From: Phenylobacterium sp.
GTDB taxonomy: Bacteria > Pseudomonadota > Alphaproteobacteria > Caulobacterales > Caulobacteraceae
Reading direction: 5' to 3'
DNA: 38,742 nucleotides
Assembly (NCBI RefSeq): GCF_030680185.1
Contig: NZ_JAUXVZ010000006.1
Location: forward strand, 1-38,742
Below are positions 29,103-38,343 of this stretch, in pieces. The position numbers were made by a program, and so were the translations under genes. The notes beneath the pieces are model-generated. The model made no database searches. It saw only the letters and a list, made by a program, of their open reading frames with translations, and was not told where the DNA came from. Positions within the stretch are counted from its first letter, which is position 1; each line of letters starts with the position of its first letter.

Positions 29103-31040
29103 ATGGACAAGCTGAAGATGCACAGCACTGACCTAAGCCAAGAGAACATCGGGAAGATCCGTGATCTTTTCCCAGGTTGCGTGACCGAAGCGCGCGACGA
29201 GGCCACGGGGCAGCTGCGTCTGACGGTGGATTTCGATCAACTTCGACAGGAGTTGAGCGGCCAGATTGTCGAAGGGCCGCAAGAGCGATATCGCCTCGAC
29301 TGGCCGGGAAAGAGAGCAGCGCTGGCGCTTTCAAATGCGCCAGTTGCGATGGCCCTAAGACCCTCGGAGCAGGAAAGTGTCGCGTTCGAGTCAACGCGAA
29401 ACTTGCTTGTGGAAGGTGATAACCTGGAGGCGCTGAAGCTTCTTCAAGAGACCTATCTAGGCGCGATAAAGCTTATTTATATCGACCCTCCTTATAATAC
29501 CGGAAATGACTTTGTATACGAAGACGATTTCGCGGAAGACGCTGCTAGTTTTCTTGTGAAGTCGAACCAGGCGGGCGGAGCGGGAGCGCGCCTCGTTGCC
29601 AATCCGGATAGTAGCGGTCGTTTTCATTCCGACTGGCTAGACATGATCTACCCGCGAGTGCGTATCGCTCGAAAGCTGTTGGCGGATGATGGGGTCATTG
29701 TTGCGTCGATTGACGAGAACGAAATTTCTAATCTCCGCAAGGTGTTCGATGAAGTCTTCGGCAAGGACAACCTGCTGTTTCAGGTCACGCTTCTATGTAA
29801 CCCCAAAGGGCGGTCTCAAGATAAGTATGTCGCCAACTGCCATGAGTATCTTGTTGGCTACTCTAAGCGCCCGATGCCAAAGGGTTCAGTGAATGTACCA
29901 AAAGACGGCGACGAGATCGCTGCAAACTATAAGCTGAAGGACAAGCGCGGTCGCTACCGTGAGTTAGAGCTGAGAAATACACATAGAGAATTTGGTAAGC
30001 ACAACCGTAGGAATCTTTACTATCCGTTCTATGTGAGCGACAGCGGTGAGGTGTGTCTTGATCCCGGGCAAGGCCGTCAACCAGTGTATCCGGACTGGGA
30101 TGATGGGTTCGAGGGCTGCTGGACTTGGGGTGTGGACAAGGCGCGAGCGCAACTGGACGAGGTGGTTGCGAGAGAGGTGAAGGGCGCGTGGAAGATATTC
30201 CGCAAGAACTACGCTGAGGGTGAGGACGGAGAAGCCACTAAACAAGTCAAGTCCATCTGGACCGACAAGATTTTCCACACCGAAAAAGGGCAGGCCGTAT
30301 TCAACAATCTATTCGAGACTCGCGAGAAGATATTTCAATCGCCCAAGTCGGTTGACACTGTAAGAGAATTGCTCCGAATGGGAACGCGGAAAGATTCCGT
30401 GGTTCTCGATTTCTTTGCAGGTTCAGGCACAACTGGGCACGCGGTGATCGCGCAGAACGCAGAAGATGGCGGGAACCGTAAGTTCATTCTGGTTCAAATC
30501 GCAGAGCCTACGCCGGTTGGCTCCGAGGCTCTGAAGGCTGGTTTCCCGACGGTTGCCGAGATCACAAAGGAGCGCATCCGGCGCGCTGGGAAGAAGGTTC
30601 TTGAAGGCGAGTGTCACGCCGATTGGGGTCGTGACGTTGGCTTCCGAGTGCTCAAGATAGACACGTCAAACATGAAGGATGTCTACTACCGTCCCGATGA
30701 GGTGGGCCAGCAGGATCTACTTCATGCGGTCGATAATATTAAGCCGGATCGGACGGCGGAGGACCTTCTATTTCAGGTTCTAGTCGACTGGGGTGTGGAC
30801 CTTACCCTTCCGATTACGCGCAACTCCGTGAAGGGCAAGACTGTGTTCTTCGTGGATGGGAACGCGCTTGTCGCCTGCTTCGAGACCGGGATCACCGAGG
30901 ATCTCGTAAAGGACCTCGCCGGCCGCGAGCCGCTACGTGTCGTGTTCCGCGATAATGGTTTCGTGTCGGACGCCGTGAAAATCAATGTCGAGCAGGTCTT
31001 CCGCCAGCTGTCGCCCGGCACTGACGTCAAGTCGATCTGA
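29103..31040 (+). CDS. mod: Type III DNA methyltransferase (Mod), adenine-specific
   Basis: This is a 645-residue beta-class methyltransferase. The catalytic motif DPPYNTG (Asp128-Gly134) comes before the SAM-binding motif [11 protein letters not shown] (from Asp436), the order seen in type III Mod proteins. The roughly 300 residues between them hold the target-recognition region, so the recognition sequence cannot be read off. The DPPY motif indicates N6-adenine methylation. AAGGGA precedes the ATG at 29103; the frame stays open upstream only as a shadow of the DUF4391 gene. The middle of the gene is visibly more A/T-rich than its neighbours, consistent with exchange of the specificity region. 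No phase-variation repeat is seen. Mod is followed 10 bases later by Res. Confidence 0.93.
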   Translation: MDKLKMHSTDLSQENIGKIRDLFPGCVTEARDEATGQLRLTVDFDQLRQELSGQIVEGPQERYRLDWPGKRAALALSNAPVAMALRPSEQESVAFESTRNLLVEGDNLEALKLLQETYLGAIKLIYIDPPYNTGNDFVYEDDFAEDAASFLVKSNQAGGAGARLVANPDSSGRFHSDWLDMIYPRVRIARKLLADDGVIVASIDENEISNLRKVFDEVFGKDNLLFQVTLLCNPKGRSQDKYVANCHEYLVGYSKRPMPKGSVNVPKDGDEIAANYKLKDKRGRYRELELRNTHREFGKHNRRNLYYPFYVSDSGEVCLDPGQGRQPVYPDWDDGFEGCWTWGVDKARAQLDEVVAREVKGAWKIFRKNYAEGEDGEATKQVKSIWTDKIFHTEKGQAVFNNLFETREKIFQSPKSVDTVRELLRMGTRKDSVVLDFFAGSGTTGHAVIAQNAEDGGNRKFILVQIAEPTPVGSEALKAGFPTVAEITKERIRRAGKKVLEGECHADWGRDVGFRVLKIDTSNMKDVYYRPDEVGQQDLLHAVDNIKPDRTAEDLLFQVLVDWGVDLTLPITRNSVKGKTVFFVDGNALVACFETGITEDLVKDLAGREPLRVVFRDNGFVSDAVKINVEQVFRQLSPGTDVKSI

Positions 31041-31050
31041 GGGGGCGGCG

Positions 31051-34000
31051 ATGAAGCTGAAATTTAAGGTCCAGCCCTATCAGACGCAGGCCGTGAATGC
31101 GGCCGTTGACTGCTTCGCCGGACAGCCGCTGTCGAGCGGGATCACCTATCGGATCGATCCGGGCCGGAAGGCGCAAACGAGCGCCTTCGAGGAGGGGTTC
31201 AAGAATGCCGATCTGGCGCTGACCGACCTTCAGGTACTGGCCAACATCAAGGACGTCCAGCGCCGCCAGAACCTGCCGATTTCCGACAAGCTTGTCGCCA
31301 GCGCCGGATGCAGGATCAACCTCGACATCGAGATGGAGACGGGGACCGGCAAGACCTATTGCTACATCAAGACGATCTTCGAGATGAACAAGCGCTACGG
31401 CTGGTCGAAGTTCATCATCATGGTGCCTTCGATCGCAATCCGGGAGGGCGTCCACAAATCGTTACAGATCACCGCAGACCACTTCACCGAAAGCTATGGC
31501 AAGAAGGCGCGCTTCTTCATCTACAATTCCAAGCGCCTGCACGAGCTCGAGAGCTTCTCGTCGGACGCCGGCATCAACGTGATGGTCATCAACATCCAGG
31601 CATTCGCGGCGCGCGGCGCCGACAACCGGCGCATTTACGAGGAGTTGGACGACTTCCAGTCACGCAAGCCCATCGACGTGATCGCCAGCAATCGGCCGAT
31701 CCTGATCCTCGACGAGCCGCAGAAAATGGAAGGCGCAGCCACGATGGAAGCGCTGCCGAAGTTTAAGCCTCTGATGATCCTGCGCTACTCGGCGACCCAC
31801 AAGACTCAGCACAACCGCATTCATCGGCTCGATGCCCTCGATGCCTATAACCAGAAACTCGTGAAGAAGATCGCCGTCAGAGGCATCCAGACGCGCGGGC
31901 TCGCCGGCACCAACGCGTATCTCTACCTCGAGGGGATCGAGATCTCGAAGAAGGCGCCCGTGGCGCGGCTCGAGATTGAGGTGAAGCTCGCGAGCGGCGA
32001 GATCAAGCGTCAGCTTAAGCGACTGGAGTTCCGGGACGACATGTTCGCGGAGTCCGGCGAGCTGGACCAGTATCGCGACGGCTTCACGATCTCCCAGATC
32101 GACGCGCGCAACGATACGGTCGAGTTCACCAACGGTCTGGTTCTACGCGCCGGGGAGGCGACCGGCGACGTGTCCGAGCGCGACATCCGCCGCATCCAGA
32201 TCCGCGAGACGATCAAGGCGCATCTCGACAAGGAAAAGCAGCTCTTCGCACAAGGGATCAAAGTGCTGTCGCTGTTCTTCATCGACGAGGTCGTGAAGTA
32301 CCGCGACTATGCGCAGGGCGATGAGAAGGGCGAGTATGCCCGCGTGTTCGAGGAAGAGTATGAGCTCCTCAAGGCGGAGTATCTTACTGAGTTGGCGATA
32401 GACAACGACGCCTATCGGAAGCACCTGGCCGGCATCGATGCGGCCAAGACGCACAACGGCTATTTCTCGATCGACAAGAAGACTAACCGGCTGAAGGACC
32501 CTGCCGTCGGCGCCCGGTCGGTCGATTCTGACGACGTCGACGCCTATGACCTGATCCTGAAGGACAAGGAACGGCTGCTGTCCTTCGCGGAGCCCACGCG
32601 GTTCATTTTCTCGCATTCCGCGCTTCGGGAAGGATGGGACAATCCCAACGTCTTCGTCATGTGCATGCTCAAGCACAGCGACAACACGGTTTCGCGACGC
32701 CAGGAAGTGGGCCGCGGACTTCGCTTGTCGGTCGATCAGAACGGCGATCGGATGGACAATCCCGCGGTCGTCCATGACATCAACGTCCTCACCGTCGTCG
32801 CCAGCGAGAGCTACAAGAACTTCGTGGCCGGGCTCCAGCGGGAGATCGCCGACACCCTGACGTCCCGACCCCGAAAAGCCACCGAGGCCTTCTTCACTGG
32901 CAAGACGATCACGACCGATGCCGGCGCCATCGAGATCACGCCAGCCATGGCGAAGCAGATCTACCGCTACTTGGTGAAGAACGACTATTCGGATGACGCG
33001 GATCAGATCGCCGACGCCTATCACCGGGCGAAGGAGGCCGGGACGCTCGCGGCTTTGCCTGACGAGCTGAAGGCGCATGCCGATCAGATCTTCCAGATCA
33101 TCGAGAGTGTGTTCAGCGATGGGCAGCTGCCGAAGGTCGAGGACGGCCGCAAGCCGAAGACCAATCCGCTGAACGCGAATTTCGAGAAGAAGGAGTTCCA
33201 GGCGCTCTGGCGGCGTATCAACCAGAAGGCCGTCTATCGCGTCGAGTTCGATTCCGAAGAGTTGATCCGCAAATGCGTCAGCGCTCTTGATAGCCAGCTT
33301 CGCGTGACACCGCTTCAGTACACAGTCCAATCCGGGGTTCAGGGCGATGGGCTGACTGATGAGCAGCTTAAGGCGGGTGATGGTTTTGCCCTGACAGGAT
33401 CGACGACTGAGCGCGGCGGGTCGGTCCATTCGCTCGTTAAGTACGACCTCCTCGGCAAGATCGCCGAAAATAGCGAGCTCACGCGCAAGACTGCAGCTGA
33501 GATTCTCACCGGCATCCAGGCGAGCGTGTTCGGACAGTTCAAGGAGAACCCCGAGCACTTCATCGCCGAAGCGTCGCGGATCATCGCCGAGCAGAAGGCC
33601 ACAATGGTGATTGAGCGGCTGGCGTATGACGGGCTGGCCGAGCGCTACGACGTTGACATCTTTACCGCGAACCAGACCGGACAGGACTTCTCCAAGGCCT
33701 CAGCCAAGCTCAAGCGGCACGTCTACGACTACGTCGTCACCGACTCCGACATCGAACGAAAGTTTGCCGACGAGCTCGATACCGCCAGCGAGGTCGTGGT
33801 CTACGCCAAGCTGCCGCGCGGCTTCCTGATCCCGACTCCCGTCGGAGACTACAATCCCGACTGGGCCATCTCCTTTAAGGAAGGCAGCGTCCGGCACATC
33901 TACTTTGTAGCCGAGACGAAGGGTACGATGTCATCGATGAAGCTGCGGGAAATCGAAAACACCAAGATTGCATGCGCCCGGAAATTCTTTGATGAGATCG

Positions 34001-34089
34001 GTCGCCGCGTCTCTGATGATCGCGTGAGATATGATGTCGTGACGGACTATGCGAAGCTCATGGACATTGTCGGGCAAGCTGCTGCTTGA
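31051..34089 (+). CDS. res: Type III restriction endonuclease subunit (Res)
   Basis: This is a 1012-residue helicase-nuclease. It opens with a Q-motif-like [17 protein letters not shown], then Walker A METGTGKT (residues 95-102), Walker B LILDEPQ (Asp221-Gln224), a SAT motif RYSATH, and the arginine-finger motif [11 protein letters not shown] (about 549-559). The C-terminal PD-(D/E)xK nuclease is visible as YNPDW (Asp937) and AETKG (Glu955, Lys957). All parts needed for ATP-dependent cleavage by a type III enzyme look intact. GAGGGGG precedes the ATG at 31051. Type III enzymes cut when two unmethylated sites are present, so this pair should be a functional restriction-modification system in which Res needs Mod for DNA recognition. 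Confidence 0.93.
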   Translation: MKLKFKVQPYQTQAVNAAVDCFAGQPLSSGITYRIDPGRKAQTSAFEEGFKNADLALTDLQVLANIKDVQRRQNLPISDKLVASAGCRINLDIEMETGTGKTYCYIKTIFEMNKRYGWSKFIIMVPSIAIREGVHKSLQITADHFTESYGKKARFFIYNSKRLHELESFSSDAGINVMVINIQAFAARGADNRRIYEELDDFQSRKPIDVIASNRPILILDEPQKMEGAATMEALPKFKPLMILRYSATHKTQHNRIHRLDALDAYNQKLVKKIAVRGIQTRGLAGTNAYLYLEGIEISKKAPVARLEIEVKLASGEIKRQLKRLEFRDDMFAESGELDQYRDGFTISQIDARNDTVEFTNGLVLRAGEATGDVSERDIRRIQIRETIKAHLDKEKQLFAQGIKVLSLFFIDEVVKYRDYAQGDEKGEYARVFEEEYELLKAEYLTELAIDNDAYRKHLAGIDAAKTHNGYFSIDKKTNRLKDPAVGARSVDSDDVDAYDLILKDKERLLSFAEPTRFIFSHSALREGWDNPNVFVMCMLKHSDNTVSRRQEVGRGLRLSVDQNGDRMDNPAVVHDINVLTVVASESYKNFVAGLQREIADTLTSRPRKATEAFFTGKTITTDAGAIEITPAMAKQIYRYLVKNDYSDDADQIADAYHRAKEAGTLAALPDELKAHADQIFQIIESVFSDGQLPKVEDGRKPKTNPLNANFEKKEFQALWRRINQKAVYRVEFDSEELIRKCVSALDSQLRVTPLQYTVQSGVQGDGLTDEQLKAGDGFALTGSTTERGGSVHSLVKYDLLGKIAENSELTRKTAAEILTGIQASVFGQFKENPEHFIAEASRIIAEQKATMVIERLAYDGLAERYDVDIFTANQTGQDFSKASAKLKRHVYDYVVTDSDIERKFADELDTASEVVVYAKLPRGFLIPTPVGDYNPDWAISFKEGSVRHIYFVAETKGTMSSMKLREIENTKIACARKFFDEIGRRVSDDRVRYDVVTDYAKLMDIVGQAAA

Positions 34090-34125
34090 TTTCGCGCGGC
34101 CGTTGTAAAGGTGATGCGCGGGCAC

Positions 34126-34161
34126 CCGAATGTCCTGAGGTTCATCGACAAAGATATTCGG
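34126..34161. repeat. Inverted repeat in the res-LysR gap
   Basis: CCGAAT at 34126-34131 and ATTCGG at 34156-34161 face each other across 24 bases. It lies about 90 bases ahead of the LysR-type gene in a 160-bp gap that otherwise holds nothing I recognise. It could be an operator, but 6-base arms at this distance may occur by chance. Confidence 0.25.
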
Positions 34162-34249
34162 TGACTGTCACGGACCTGTAAGCATCTGGCTCTACCGTGC
34201 CGTGCAAAAAGCGGCCGTGGACACGCCATGATGATCGGAACTCTATGAC

Positions 34250-35317
34250 ATGAGGGCTGGCGTAAAACCCAGCCGCCGCCTCGGCCTGGATCTGGCCTCG
34301 GTTCGTCTGGTGCTTGCAATCGCTGAGCATCGTAGCCTTCGCCGTACCGCTACGGCGATCGGGATGAGCGAGGCAGCCTTGAGCCACCGACTCCGCGCGC
34401 TTGAAGATGCGCTCACCGTCTCGCTCTTTCACCGATCCTCGATTGGAGTTGAGCCGACGAAGGCCGGGGCAGCCTTCTTCGAAGAGGCTCGCGAGGCCCT
34501 ACGGGTCCTCGATCTCGCGGTCATCAACGCCGCCGCGACCAGCCGCGGCGCGGCTGGCAAGCTGACGCTCGGCCTCACCACATCTTTGTCGACAGGCCGC
34601 TTGCGGACCGCCTTGAGCGGCTATGCCGAGGAGCATCCGGAAGTCGATCTCCAGTTCGTCGAGGGGGACAGATTTCGGATGGTGGAGGGGATCAGTTCGC
34701 GCGCGATCGACATTGCTGTCCTCCATGGCGCGCCGGACGACAAGCTGGGCGAGCCGCTGCTTCTTTGGCATGAGCGGTTGCATGTCCTCGTAGCGCAGGG
34801 TCACCCGCTGTCAGGCTGCTCTGAAGTGCAGTGGTCCGACCTTGAGGAGGAGACGCTTCTTGTGGCCGCCCAAAGCGTCGGTGCCGAGGCTGCAAAATTG
34901 CTCGCCGGTAGGATGGGCAGGCACGGTCGCAGACCGGCGACTCGCTCTCATTCGATCAGCCGCGAAACCGTATTGTCGATGGTGGGGATGGGCCTCGGCC
35001 TCACCCTGATGATCGAGTCTGCCCTTGGGAGCCTGCCGCAGGGCGTGGTGGCGATTCCCTTCGCTGGCGGCGACCAGGCGCTCGTCCCGCTCACCGCCTA
35101 TCGCGACCCTAGCAATGACAACCCGCCACTGCGGCGCTTCTGGTCGTTTCTCAAGCGCGGCTACGTCGACCCGGCTCGGGTGGCGGAGGCGTGCGATACT
35201 GATCGCCGCGCTTTGGCGAAAGCTCGGTCGGAGGCCATGAACCGCGCCAGCATCGGCGCGACCAGCTTGGCCGGTTCGGTTGACGTGCCGGTTTCCCGCG
35301 CCAGCACCTCTGCATAG
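34250..35317 (+). CDS. LysR-family transcriptional regulator
   Basis: This is a 355-residue regulator. The N-terminal winged helix-turn-helix is typical (LDLASVRLVLAIAEHRSLRR, TATAIGMSEAALSHRLRALE, FHRSSIGVEPTKAG, about residues 13-75). It is followed by a substrate-binding domain with LTLGLTTSLSTGRLRTAL and VGMGLGLTLMIES. The last 52 codons run antisense through the convergent DUF2274 gene, and that tail has no LysR similarity I can see. LysR regulators commonly sit beside trb clusters in alphaproteobacterial conjugative elements and could respond to a ligand to control transfer. The ATG at 34250 has only a weak ribosome site. The effector is unknown. Confidence 0.85.
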   Translation: MRAGVKPSRRLGLDLASVRLVLAIAEHRSLRRTATAIGMSEAALSHRLRALEDALTVSLFHRSSIGVEPTKAGAAFFEEAREALRVLDLAVINAAATSRGAAGKLTLGLTTSLSTGRLRTALSGYAEEHPEVDLQFVEGDRFRMVEGISSRAIDIAVLHGAPDDKLGEPLLLWHERLHVLVAQGHPLSGCSEVQWSDLEEETLLVAAQSVGAEAAKLLAGRMGRHGRRPATRSHSISRETVLSMVGMGLGLTLMIESALGSLPQGVVAIPFAGGDQALVPLTAYRDPSNDNPPLRRFWSFLKRGYVDPARVAEACDTDRRALAKARSEAMNRASIGATSLAGSVDVPVSRASTSA

Positions 35318-35409
35318 GCCGTCAGATCGCGATGCACAGCCGCGGGAAGTTCGATGGTCAGCCGGACGGGCCGGTCATCCGTGATCGCGCCCAGTTTCAG
35401 CGCCGCCAT
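35161..35409 (-). CDS. DUF2274 protein, trb-cluster associated
   Basis: This 82-residue protein starts MAALKLGAITDDRPVRLTIE, with a block PAAVHRDLTAYAEVLARETG and an end APMLARFMASDRAFAKARR. DUF2274 proteins of this size occur next to trbI in conjugative elements and have a ribbon-helix-helix-like pattern (beta strand, then two helices), suggesting a small DNA-binding protein; function is not known. GGAGG lies about 7 bases before the ATG at 35409, inside the end of trbI. The TTG two codons earlier is a poorer start. It overlaps the LysR gene on the other strand by 157 bases. Confidence 0.8.
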   Translation of the reverse strand: MAALKLGAITDDRPVRLTIELPAAVHRDLTAYAEVLARETGTSTEPAKLVAPMLARFMASDRAFAKARRSVSHASATRAGST

Positions 35410-35411
35410 GG

Positions 35412-36662
35412 TCAACCTCCGTAGGGTTCGAGCACGAGATCGCGGGTGACGATGACCCGCACCGGAAATCCCGGCCGGATGGTGATCGTGGGCTGGATGT
35501 TGAGCGAACGGCCCACAATCTGACGGCCGGTCTGACTGATGCTGTCGGAGGCGCCCCGCCGGATCGCTTGCAGGAGGTCGCCCTCGTCCGACGATGAACC
35601 GGCTTCGGCGCCGATGCTCAGCAAGGTGGACAGCACGGCGCCGCGGAAGAGCTGGCCCCAGTGATTATCGACCTCGTCCTCAAGGCCGGCGTAACCGGAG
35701 GCGTCGGCGCCCGGTTGCCGTTCCAGAACGATCGAGCGCCCGTTGGGCAAGATCAGGAGGTTCCAGACGAGCAAGGCGCGCGATTGCCCGAACGCGACCT
35801 CGGCGTCGTACTGGCCGATGAGCCGCGCGCCCTGCGGGATGAGGAGAATGCGCCCGGTCGGGCTGTCGTAGACGTTCTCGGTCACCTGGGCGGTGATCTG
35901 TCCGGGAAGGTCGGAGCGAAGCCCGGTCACCATGGCGGCGGCGATCACCGCACCCGCCTGAACCGTATAGGGACTGAGCGGCGCCTGGAGCGCTTCGGCG
36001 CTCGCCGTCCGGCGGTCCGCGGCACCATTGAGGAACGCCAGACGCCGCTCTGCATCGCTCGCCGGCGCTGAGGGACCGGTGCCCGCTGCGGCGGCAACGC
36101 CACGCAGGATGCTATCAGGCGAACCCGACGCCGCGCCGGCGGCGGCCCCGCCGCCCTCGGCGGAAGTCTGCGTCTCGCTGGCGAACAGGCGACTGGCGCG
36201 GGCGGCTTCGCGTTCCTGAGCAAGCCGCTGGCGCTCCTGCGCCAATCGCTGCGCTTCGGGATCGGGCGCGGGCGCTGCTGGCGCCGGCGCGCCGGGGAGG
36301 GGCTCGGGCTGAACGCCCGCATTCAGCATGGGTCGGCCAAGATCCCCCGGGAGCGGCGGCCCCAGCGGCGGCGCTTGCCGCGGCAGCCCAGCATAGTCGG
36401 CGGGCAGGCGCGACAGGCCGTCGGCCGTGGAGCGATTGTCGGTGTTGTAGAGCTCGGCCTGGTCTGCGGGGCGACTGGACTGAAGCGCCCAGATCAGGCT
36501 GCCGCCAATGGCCAGCGCGGATACGCCGGCGAGGATGCCGAGCACCTTGCGCGACAGTCGAACGACCTTGGGCCGCTCGGGTCGCAGGCGCAGCTCCTCG
36601 GCGATTTCGTTTTCCGGGCGCGGCCGATCGGCCGGCGCGCCATCGGCATCGCCCGCCGTCAC
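35412..36662 (-). CDS. trbI: Conjugal transfer protein TrbI (VirB10-like)
   Basis: This is a 416-residue core-complex protein spanning both membranes. A cytoplasmic N-terminus is followed by one transmembrane helix (VLGILAGVSALAIGGSLIWA, about residues 40-59), a long Pro/Ala/Gln-rich periplasmic linker, and the conserved C-terminal VirB10 domain with PYTVQAGAVIAAAMVTGLRS, IPQGARLIGQYDA and a final PVRVIVTRDLVL. The GTG at 36662 overlaps the trbG stop (GTGA), which fixes the start; the frame open further upstream is a shadow of trbG. TrbI links the inner-membrane ATPases to the outer-membrane pore. Confidence 0.95.
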   Translation of the reverse strand: MTAGDADGAPADRPRPENEIAEELRLRPERPKVVRLSRKVLGILAGVSALAIGGSLIWALQSSRPADQAELYNTDNRSTADGLSRLPADYAGLPRQAPPLGPPLPGDLGRPMLNAGVQPEPLPGAPAPAAPAPDPEAQRLAQERQRLAQEREAARASRLFASETQTSAEGGGAAAGAASGSPDSILRGVAAAAGTGPSAPASDAERRLAFLNGAADRRTASAEALQAPLSPYTVQAGAVIAAAMVTGLRSDLPGQITAQVTENVYDSPTGRILLIPQGARLIGQYDAEVAFGQSRALLVWNLLILPNGRSIVLERQPGADASGYAGLEDEVDNHWGQLFRGAVLSTLLSIGAEAGSSSDEGDLLQAIRRGASDSISQTGRQIVGRSLNIQPTITIRPGFPVRVIVTRDLVLEPYGG

Positions 36663-37660
36663 GACGCCGGCCTCCCGTCTATGCGCACGATCCGCACGCG
36701 CCGCTGGCGATCGGCGCCGAGACGAAGTTCCGCGCCGCCGAAGAGTCGGTCGACGACCATATAGCGGCCGCGAACGCGGTAGTTGACCAGCTCGGCTCCG
36801 CCTTGGGCGCCGATGATCCATAACGGGGGCATTTCGCCCTGGGCGATGCCGCTGGGAAACTCGATGAACACTTGGCGCCCGTCGTCGAAGGCCCGGACCG
36901 GCCGCCAGGCCGGATTGTCGCCCTCGATGCGGTAGCGGAAGTTGAGCGACTCCAGAGCATCCAGCGCACTGGTCGCTGCAGGCTGCGCCGCCCGCGCCTC
37001 GGCGTTCTGGCGGCGCAAGGCGATGAGTTCGTCCTGCGGATAGGACCAGGAGACGCTCGCCATATAGGTCCGTTCGGCCGCCCTCAGCTCGAGGTGATAG
37101 GTCCGACGGTCGGTGTTGATGACGAGATTGGTCTGCAGGTGCGCGCGGGTCGGCTTCACCAGAATGTGGATCCTCCGGTTCGCGCCGCTTCCGCTTTCGG
37201 TGTCGCCGATGATCCAGCGCACCGTGTCGCCGGCGGCCACGGGACCGGCGCCGACCAGTTGCTCGCCCGCTTGCAAGGCGATGTCGGTGACCTGACCCGG
37301 CGCGGTATAGACTTGGTAAAGCGCGCCGTCTGCATAGGGGTAGACCTGCACCGCATTGAAGTAGCCGGACCGACTGGGCTGGATGCGCGCGGCGCTGTTG
37401 GCGGCCTCGACGCGTGCTCGCGGGTCAGTTGGGTCGGGCGGCTGCGGTCGCGCCTCCGGGATGCGCTGCAGCTGGCCGGGAAGCGGCAGGGGCGTCGGTA
37501 TTTCGACGATCTCGACCGCTTTGGGCGGCTCCGCTTCCAGGACCGCCGGCTGCGGGGTCGCCGCGGCGTCATAGGTGATGTCGGGCGGTGTCCAGGTGTG
37601 GGAGCAGGCGGCGACGGACACCGACGCGAGTAAAACGAGAGGGAGTGCGGTCAGTCGCAT
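36659..37660 (-). CDS. trbG: Conjugal transfer protein TrbG (VirB9-like)
   Basis: This 333-residue protein is the outer-membrane core partner of TrbI. It has a signal peptide ending VAAC-S, a plausible lipobox, so it may be a lipoprotein. The VirB9/CagX domain follows, with GYFNAVQVYPYADGALYQVY, DIALQAGEQLVGAGPVAAGD, VRWIIGDTESG, LVKPTRAHLQTNLVI and, at the C-terminus, a VRGRYMVVDRLFGGAELRLG block. The start codon shares one base with the trbF stop (TGATG). It was chosen because the signal peptide begins there. Confidence 0.95.
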   Translation of the reverse strand: MRLTALPLVLLASVSVAACSHTWTPPDITYDAAATPQPAVLEAEPPKAVEIVEIPTPLPLPGQLQRIPEARPQPPDPTDPRARVEAANSAARIQPSRSGYFNAVQVYPYADGALYQVYTAPGQVTDIALQAGEQLVGAGPVAAGDTVRWIIGDTESGSGANRRIHILVKPTRAHLQTNLVINTDRRTYHLELRAAERTYMASVSWSYPQDELIALRRQNAEARAAQPAATSALDALESLNFRYRIEGDNPAWRPVRAFDDGRQVFIEFPSGIAQGEMPPLWIIGAQGGAELVNYRVRGRYMVVDRLFGGAELRLGADRQRRVRIVRIDGRPAS

Positions 37661-38343
37661 CAGCCGAGCTCCTTGGACCAGTTGAGGGCGTGGACGTAGA
37701 CGCCGAGCGGGTTCTTACGCAGGCGCTCCACGTCCCGCGGCGTTTGGATGGTGATGGTTAGAATGGCCGTCCACCGCTCGGTGGCGGCCAGGGCGCCGTC
37801 GACATAGCGGCGTTCGACCCAGGCGACGCGGAAGCTGTCGGGCGAGGCCCGGATGACGCTGGAGACCTCGATTGAGACCTGTTCACGCCCGAGCTTGGCG
37901 AAAGGGTCGTTGACGCGGGCGTAGTCATTGAGGGCCAGCGCGCCTTGGTCGGTGGTGTAGTCGTAGGCGCGCAGCCAGTTCTGGCGCAGCACGATGGGAT
38001 CGGCCGGGATCGCGCGCGTCTGCTCAATGAAGCGGGCTAGGTGCCAGGCGATCTGCGGATCGGTCGGCCGATAGTTGGCGTCGGCCGGTGCAACCACCTG
38101 CGCCTGACCGAGACGGTCGACCTGCACCACCCACGGCACCACGGTGCCCGAGGCGGCCTGCCAGACCACGGCGGCCGCAAGGCCGGCCGAGAGAAAGAGC
38201 GACCCAAACGCCATGAGGCGCCAGTTACGGGCTTGGACACGGGCCGAGCCGATCCGGTCATCCCAAGCCTGGGCCGCGCGCTGATACGGCGTTTCGGGTT
38301 CGGGTGTTCGGCCATAGCGCGTCGACGATCGTTTGAAGAGCAT
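37660..38343 (-). CDS. trbF: Conjugal transfer protein TrbF (VirB8-like)
   Basis: This is a 227-residue inner-membrane protein. A short cytoplasmic start (MLFKRSSTRYGRTPEPETPY) is followed by a transmembrane helix (LMAFGSLFLSAGLAAAVVW, about residues 43-61) and a periplasmic VirB8 domain ending NPLGVYVHALNWSKELG. VirB8-like proteins nucleate assembly of the mating-pair apparatus. The ATG at 38343 shares one base with the trbL stop; a GTG one codon earlier is a possible alternative. Confidence 0.93.
   Translation of the reverse strand: MLFKRSSTRYGRTPEPETPYQRAAQAWDDRIGSARVQARNWRLMAFGSLFLSAGLAAAVVWQAASGTVVPWVVQVDRLGQAQVVAPADANYRPTDPQIAWHLARFIEQTRAIPADPIVLRQNWLRAYDYTTDQGALALNDYARVNDPFAKLGREQVSIEVSSVIRASPDSFRVAWVERRYVDGALAATERWTAILTITIQTPRDVERLRKNPLGVYVHALNWSKELG

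Noticed and set aside
25116..34089. The operon as a DISARM or BREX system
   Set aside because: It has a SNF2-type helicase and a methyltransferase, but there is no drmA, drmB or drmC-like gene and no PglZ, BrxC or BrxL. The methyltransferase pairs with a type III Res instead.
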